Positions 5,667 to 8,557 of a DNA stretch of 8,557 nt are shown here, in pieces. Position 1 is the stretch's first letter. Every line of letters begins with the position of its first letter. Location: positions 1-8,557 of the forward strand of contig JAOTYV010000214.1 in NCBI GenBank assembly GCA_029861675.1, given 5' to 3'. Position numbers and translations under genes: made by a program. Below the pieces are notes generated by a model, which was given only the letters and a program-made list of their open reading frames with translations, did no database searches and had not been told where the DNA came from. The stretch comes from Alphaproteobacteria bacterium. GTDB lineage: Bacteria; Pseudomonadota; Alphaproteobacteria; UBA8366.

Positions 5667-7247
5667 ATGGCCCTGACACCGCGACTGGACCTGCGGCAAT
5701 CCCAATCCCTGGTGATGACGCCCCAGCTTCAGCAGGCGATCAAGCTGCTGCAACTTTCGAGCGCCGACCTCGCCGCTTACGTGGAAGAAGAACTCCAACA
5801 AAATCCGATGCTGGAGTCCGATGACCGTGCCGAGCAGGATCGCGACGCGGCGGAGCAGGAGCGGGACGGCACCAGCGCTGAAGACGGACCCGCGCCGGGT
5901 GACGGTATGGCCGAGGATTCGTTGAGGGCCGATACGTTGGCCATGACCGATACGGACACCATGCCGGCGGAGAGCAATAGTCCGCTGGATATCGAGCACG
6001 ACACGGTCTGGTCGGAATCGGGTCCCGGCGACAGCGAGGTCGCGCCGCCGCAGGACTACCAAGGCCTGGAAGCCGGGTCTCTCGGTCCCGGCGGCCAGGC
6101 CAGCGGCGGGAGCACCGATTTTTCGGAACGGACGGGCGACCTCGAGGCGACGCTGAGCGAAGCGCCGACACTGCGGGCGCATCTCGCCGAACAATTGGTG
6201 ATGGACGTGCACGACCCGGTCGACCGGTTGATCGGCGCCTATTGCATCGAAGCCTTGGATGAATCCGGCTGGCTGACGGAAACCTGCGAACAGGTCGCCG
6301 ACAGGCTGAGCTGTCCGCTTGCGCGCGTGGAAACCGTGCTGGAGCGTCTGCATCGGTTCGACCCGCCCGGCATTTTCGCCCGCAATCTCAAGGAATGCCT
6401 CGCGCTGCAGTTGCGCGATCTCGACCGCCTCGATCCGGCCATGCAGGTGCTGCTCGACAATCTCGAACTACTCGCCAAGCACGACCAATCCGCGCTGCTC
6501 AAAATCTGCGGCGTCGACGCGGAAGACCTCGCCGACATGGTGGCGGAAATTCGCGCGCTGAACCCGAAGCCGGCGCAAGCCTTCGATCACGAAGTGGTGC
6601 AAACGGTGACGCCGGATATCCTGATGCGGACGCATCCCGATGGCGGCTGGTCCGTGGAATTGAATTCGGAAACCCTGCCCCGCGTTCTCGTAAACAGTGA
6701 ATACTACGCGCGCATTCGGCGTGACGTGCGGAACAAGCAGGAACGCGAGTACATCAACGACTGTTTTCATTCCGCGAACTGGCTCGTCAAGGCGCTGCAC
6801 CAGCGCGCGACCACCATCCTGAAGGTCGCCAGCGAAATCGTTCGCCAACAGGATGAATTTTTCCGCAAGGGCATCGAATATATGAAGCCGTTGGTCTTGC
6901 GTGACATTGCCGAAGAAATCGAGATGCACGAGAGCACGGTTAGCCGCGTAACGTCCAACAAATACATCCATACCCCGCGCGGCCTGTTCGAATTGAAATA
7001 CTTCTTCTCGGCGGCGATCAGCGATGTCACCGGCGGCACGACCCATTCCGCGGAAGCGGTGCGATTTCGCATCAAAACATTGATCGAAGCCGAGGCACCG
7101 ACGGCGGTGCTGTCGGACGATCGAATCGTGGAAATTCTCAAAATAGATGGAATCGATATCGCGCGCCGGACCGTCGCAAAATATCGCGAAGCCATGAAAA
7201 TTCCGTCCTCCGTGCAACGGCGGCGCATCAAAAACCAGGCATTTTAA
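5667..7247 (+). CDS. rpoN: RNA polymerase sigma-54 factor RpoN
   Basis: A 526-residue sigma-54 factor that directs RNA polymerase to -24/-12 promoters and needs bEBP activators. Region I (1-50) is the Gln- and Leu-rich activator-responsive part (LRQSQSLVMTPQLQQAIKLL). Region II (about 51-155) is a low-complexity acidic linker with 16 Asp/Glu in residues 51-100. Region III follows, with the core-binding domain (about 156-330) and a helix-turn-helix at about 411-431 (LRDIAEEIEMHESTVSR), then RGLFELKYFF (438-447), typical of the family. The RpoN box ARRTVAKYRE at 499-508 reads the -24 element and is complete. The length is at the long end for the family because of region II. The ATG is 17 bases after lptB with only a weak Shine-Dalgarno, so it is probably read from the kdsD operon transcript. 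It is likely to serve nitrogen and other sigma-54 regulons, but which ones is not visible. Confidence 0.97.
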   Translation: MALTPRLDLRQSQSLVMTPQLQQAIKLLQLSSADLAAYVEEELQQNPMLESDDRAEQDRDAAEQERDGTSAEDGPAPGDGMAEDSLRADTLAMTDTDTMPAESNSPLDIEHDTVWSESGPGDSEVAPPQDYQGLEAGSLGPGGQASGGSTDFSERTGDLEATLSEAPTLRAHLAEQLVMDVHDPVDRLIGAYCIEALDESGWLTETCEQVADRLSCPLARVETVLERLHRFDPPGIFARNLKECLALQLRDLDRLDPAMQVLLDNLELLAKHDQSALLKICGVDAEDLADMVAEIRALNPKPAQAFDHEVVQTVTPDILMRTHPDGGWSVELNSETLPRVLVNSEYYARIRRDVRNKQEREYINDCFHSANWLVKALHQRATTILKVASEIVRQQDEFFRKGIEYMKPLVLRDIAEEIEMHESTVSRVTSNKYIHTPRGLFELKYFFSAAISDVTGGTTHSAEAVRFRIKTLIEAEAPTAVLSDDRIVEILKIDGIDIARRTVAKYREAMKIPSSVQRRRIKNQAF

Positions 7248-7307
7248 AATGCGGTAAAATGTCCGATAATTCCGTGGTGCTCGGCCGCTTGTATGCGCCC
7301 CAGCCTG

Positions 7308-7336
7308 TTGACTCCTCAGGGCCGCCTGATTATCGT
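7308..7336 (+). promoter_or_regulatory. Possible sigma-70-type promoter for hpf
   Basis: TTGACT (7308-7313, 5/6) is followed after 17 bases by TATCGT (7331-7336, 4/6). It would start transcription near 7343, about 65 bases before hpf. The overlap with the dyad at 7315-7362 means the hairpin would form in RNA only if transcripts come from upstream. Confidence 0.4.
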
Positions 7337-7362
7337 CCGGCTCCTCGGAATCGGGCTCTGAG
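7315..7362 (+). promoter_or_regulatory. Long imperfect dyad between rpoN and hpf
   Basis: CTCAGGG (7315-7321) pairs with CTCTGAG (7356-7362) and CCTGATT (7325-7331) pairs with AATCGGG (7349-7355). That makes 14 base pairs, two of them G-U, interrupted only by a 3-base bulge CCG (7322-7324). CCG (7337-7339) and CGG (7346-7348) can close the top of the hairpin. No T run follows, so it is not a classical intrinsic terminator. Possible roles are a hairpin in a read-through rpoN-hpf transcript, a processing site, or a DNA operator overlapping the hpf promoter. Confidence 0.45.
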
Positions 7363-7407
7363 ATTGCGCATATGTAAGAGGCGCCTAACGACCCGAGACA
7401 GGGGAAA

Positions 7408-7992
7408 ATGCAGCTAACAATTAACGGCAAACAACTCGACGTGGGCGCTTCGTTGCGTGAACACATCGAGCGCGAAATTCCGTCTATCGTCGGGAAATAT
7501 TTCGAAAATCCGACAGACGCGAGCGTCACCCTTTCCAAGGAAGGGGCGTCTTTCCGCGTCGATATTGCGGTGCATGTGGGCAAGAGCATTTTGGTGCAAG
7601 GCCATGCCATTTCCGGCGACCCGTATGGGTCGTTCAACGAAGCGTCCGAGCATGTCGGAAAACGCCTGCGTCGATACAAAAGGCGCCTCCGCGATCATCA
7701 TCGTGGACGGAATGACGAAGGGCGCCTTGCCGCGGCGCAATACGTATTGGCCGCGGAAGCGGAAGTTGAACCGGAGGTACAGGACCATCCCGAACCCGAC
7801 CAGCCGATCATTATTGCCGAGATGGAATCGGAAATCGAAACCTTGACGGTCGGCGAAGCGGTAATGCGAATGGATCTCGCCAACCAATCGGCCTTGATGT
7901 TTCGCAGCCTGACCCATGGCGGGTTGAACATGGTGTATATGCGGAATGACGGTAATATTGGATGGATCGATCCGAAAAGCGACGACGGCTAA
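7408..7992 (+). CDS. hpf: Ribosome hibernation-promoting factor, long form
   Basis: A 194-residue long-form HPF (also named RaiA or YhbH). The N-terminal S30AE domain (about 1-100) has the beta-alpha-beta-beta-beta-alpha pattern and ends in a very basic helix, GKRLRRYKRRLRDHHRGR (84-101), that sits in the 30S decoding centre. A linker follows, acidic at about 117-132 (AEAEVEPEVQDHPEPD). The C-terminal dimerisation domain (about 137-192) ends in the conserved NMVYMRNDGNIGWIDP. Long HPF alone joins two 70S ribosomes into inactive 100S dimers in starvation or stationary phase, whereas the short enterobacterial HPF needs RMF. The start has a purine-rich AGGGGA (7400-7405) close upstream. It lies 160 bases after rpoN, likely with its own promoter, and 36 bases before ptsN, probably in one transcript. 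Placement after rpoN is conserved in proteobacteria. Confidence 0.95.
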   Translation: MQLTINGKQLDVGASLREHIEREIPSIVGKYFENPTDASVTLSKEGASFRVDIAVHVGKSILVQGHAISGDPYGSFNEASEHVGKRLRRYKRRLRDHHRGRNDEGRLAAAQYVLAAEAEVEPEVQDHPEPDQPIIIAEMESEIETLTVGEAVMRMDLANQSALMFRSLTHGGLNMVYMRNDGNIGWIDPKSDDG

Positions 7993-8028
7993 GCGCCAGG
8001 TTCAATCGGCAAGCGAAAGAGCGAATTG

Positions 8029-8493
8029 ATGGAAATCGTAGATCTTCTGACGCCGGATGGAATCGTTCCGAATCTTCACGCCACGTCGAAGAAACAGGCG
8101 TTACAGGAACTCGCCAAGCATGCGGCCGAGGTCACCGGTCTTCACGAACGGGTTGTCTTCGACGTTCTGCTGGAGCGCGAGCGGCTCGGCACAACCGGCG
8201 TCGGCAATGGCATCGCAATTCCGCACGGCAAACTTTCCGGAATCGATCGCCTGCATGGCGTGTTCGCACGGCTGGAAACCGCCATCGATTTCGAAGCCAT
8301 CGACGAGCGGCCGGTCGACTTGATATTCATGTTGCTGGCGCCCGAAAACGCCGGCGCGGACCACCTGAAGGCGCTGGCGCGGGTATCCCGGCTGCTCCGG
8401 GACACGGTGATTTGCGAAAAACTGCGAGGGTCCGATAAGGCCGAGGCGCTCTATGCGCTGCTTACGGAAACCGCCACGAGCCACGCCGCCTAG
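8029..8493 (+). CDS. ptsN: Nitrogen PTS enzyme IIA (EIIA-Ntr)
   Basis: A 154-residue EIIA of the fructose/mannitol family. The phosphorylated histidine is H66 in GNGIAIPHGKL. GTTGVGNG just before it and DLIFMLLAPENAGADHLKALARVSRLLRD (97-125) are family hallmarks. It receives phosphate from PtsP and NPr and regulates potassium transport, carbon and nitrogen balance and, in some species, sensor kinases; it does not itself move sugar. The length matches E. coli PtsN (163) closely. ATG 8029 is chosen over the adjacent in-frame TTG at 8026, with a purine-rich stretch (AAAGAG, about 8016-8021) at suitable distance. It follows hpf by 36 bases. In enterobacteria rapZ and npr come next; none is visible in the remaining 64 bases, where an inverted repeat suggests the unit ends. 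Confidence 0.94.
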   Translation: MEIVDLLTPDGIVPNLHATSKKQALQELAKHAAEVTGLHERVVFDVLLERERLGTTGVGNGIAIPHGKLSGIDRLHGVFARLETAIDFEAIDERPVDLIFMLLAPENAGADHLKALARVSRLLRDTVICEKLRGSDKAEALYALLTETATSHAA

Positions 8494-8504
8494 GGCAAGT
8501 CCCG

Positions 8505-8525
8505 CGCGAACCGCAACGGTTCGCG
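8505..8525 (+). terminator. Perfect inverted repeat after ptsN, possible terminator
   Basis: CGCGAACCG (8505-8513) and CGGTTCGCG (8517-8525) are perfectly complementary over 9 bp with loop CAA, beginning 11 bases after the ptsN stop. Position and strength suit the end of the hpf-ptsN transcript. There is no T run after it on either strand, so it may be a Rho-assisted terminator or a 3' protective hairpin rather than a classical intrinsic terminator. Confidence 0.5.
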
Positions 8526-8557
8526 ACGACGAATTTGCGTAAAAACAAAAAGATAGA

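Noticed and set aside
7283..7296. Sigma-54 (-24/-12) promoter upstream of hpf, GG-N10-GC
   Set aside because: Only the GG and GC dinucleotides and a few flanking bases match; the rest of the -24 and -12 elements is poor.
6468..7679. 403-codon open frame on the - strand across rpoN and hpf
   Set aside because: It is antisense to two well-supported genes and crosses the rpoN-hpf gap; long mirror frames are common in GC-rich genes, and its translation shows no recognisable domain.
8026..8028. TTG start for ptsN one codon upstream
   Set aside because: It adjoins an ATG that gives the usual N-terminus and better ribosome-site spacing.

Overview
The window looks like a chromosomal, core-genome segment of an alphaproteobacterium, probably of the Rhodospirillales type. 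This is an inference from four things: high GC, a short RNase D without HRDC domains, a long-form HPF, and the gene order rnd - kdsD - lptC - lptA - lptB - rpoN - hpf - ptsN. I see no mobile element, integrase, CRISPR array, toxin-antitoxin pair or phage gene. Every substantial protein belongs to a recognisable family, so I do not claim a new multi-gene system. The less expected signals are in the short non-coding stretches.

Layout. At the left edge is the 3' end of uppP on the + strand. It runs convergently into, and overlaps, an NDUFA9-like SDR gene on the - strand (103-1098). After a divergent intergenic stretch, a TTGACA-type promoter leads into tRNA-Leu(CAG) at 1254-1340, and rnd starts 80 bases further on with a strong Shine-Dalgarno and a GTG. 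A second good sigma-70-like promoter (2062-2090) and a leader of about 136 nt precede the main operon: kdsD (2233), lptC (3259), lptA (3948, overlapping lptC by 4 nt), lptB (4870) and rpoN (5667). A 160-base gap with a long imperfect dyad separates rpoN from hpf (7408). ptsN (8029) follows, then a perfect 9-bp inverted repeat.

How the genes fit together. KdsD makes arabinose 5-phosphate, the entry point of KDO synthesis for the LPS inner core. LptC, LptA and LptB are the inner-membrane tether, the periplasmic bridge and the cytoplasmic ATPase of the LPS export machine. UppP recycles the undecaprenyl carrier for cell-wall polymers. RpoN (sigma-54), HPF (ribosome hibernation) and PtsN (EIIA of the nitrogen PTS) form the familiar nitrogen and stationary-phase cluster. 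This resembles the enterobacterial kdsD-kdsC-lptCAB-rpoN-hpf-ptsN locus, but kdsC is absent from its usual place and rnd sits upstream.

The most useful things to test are the structured leader upstream of kdsD, the dyad between rpoN and hpf, the tRNA-Leu/rnd pairing, and the convergent uppP overlap.
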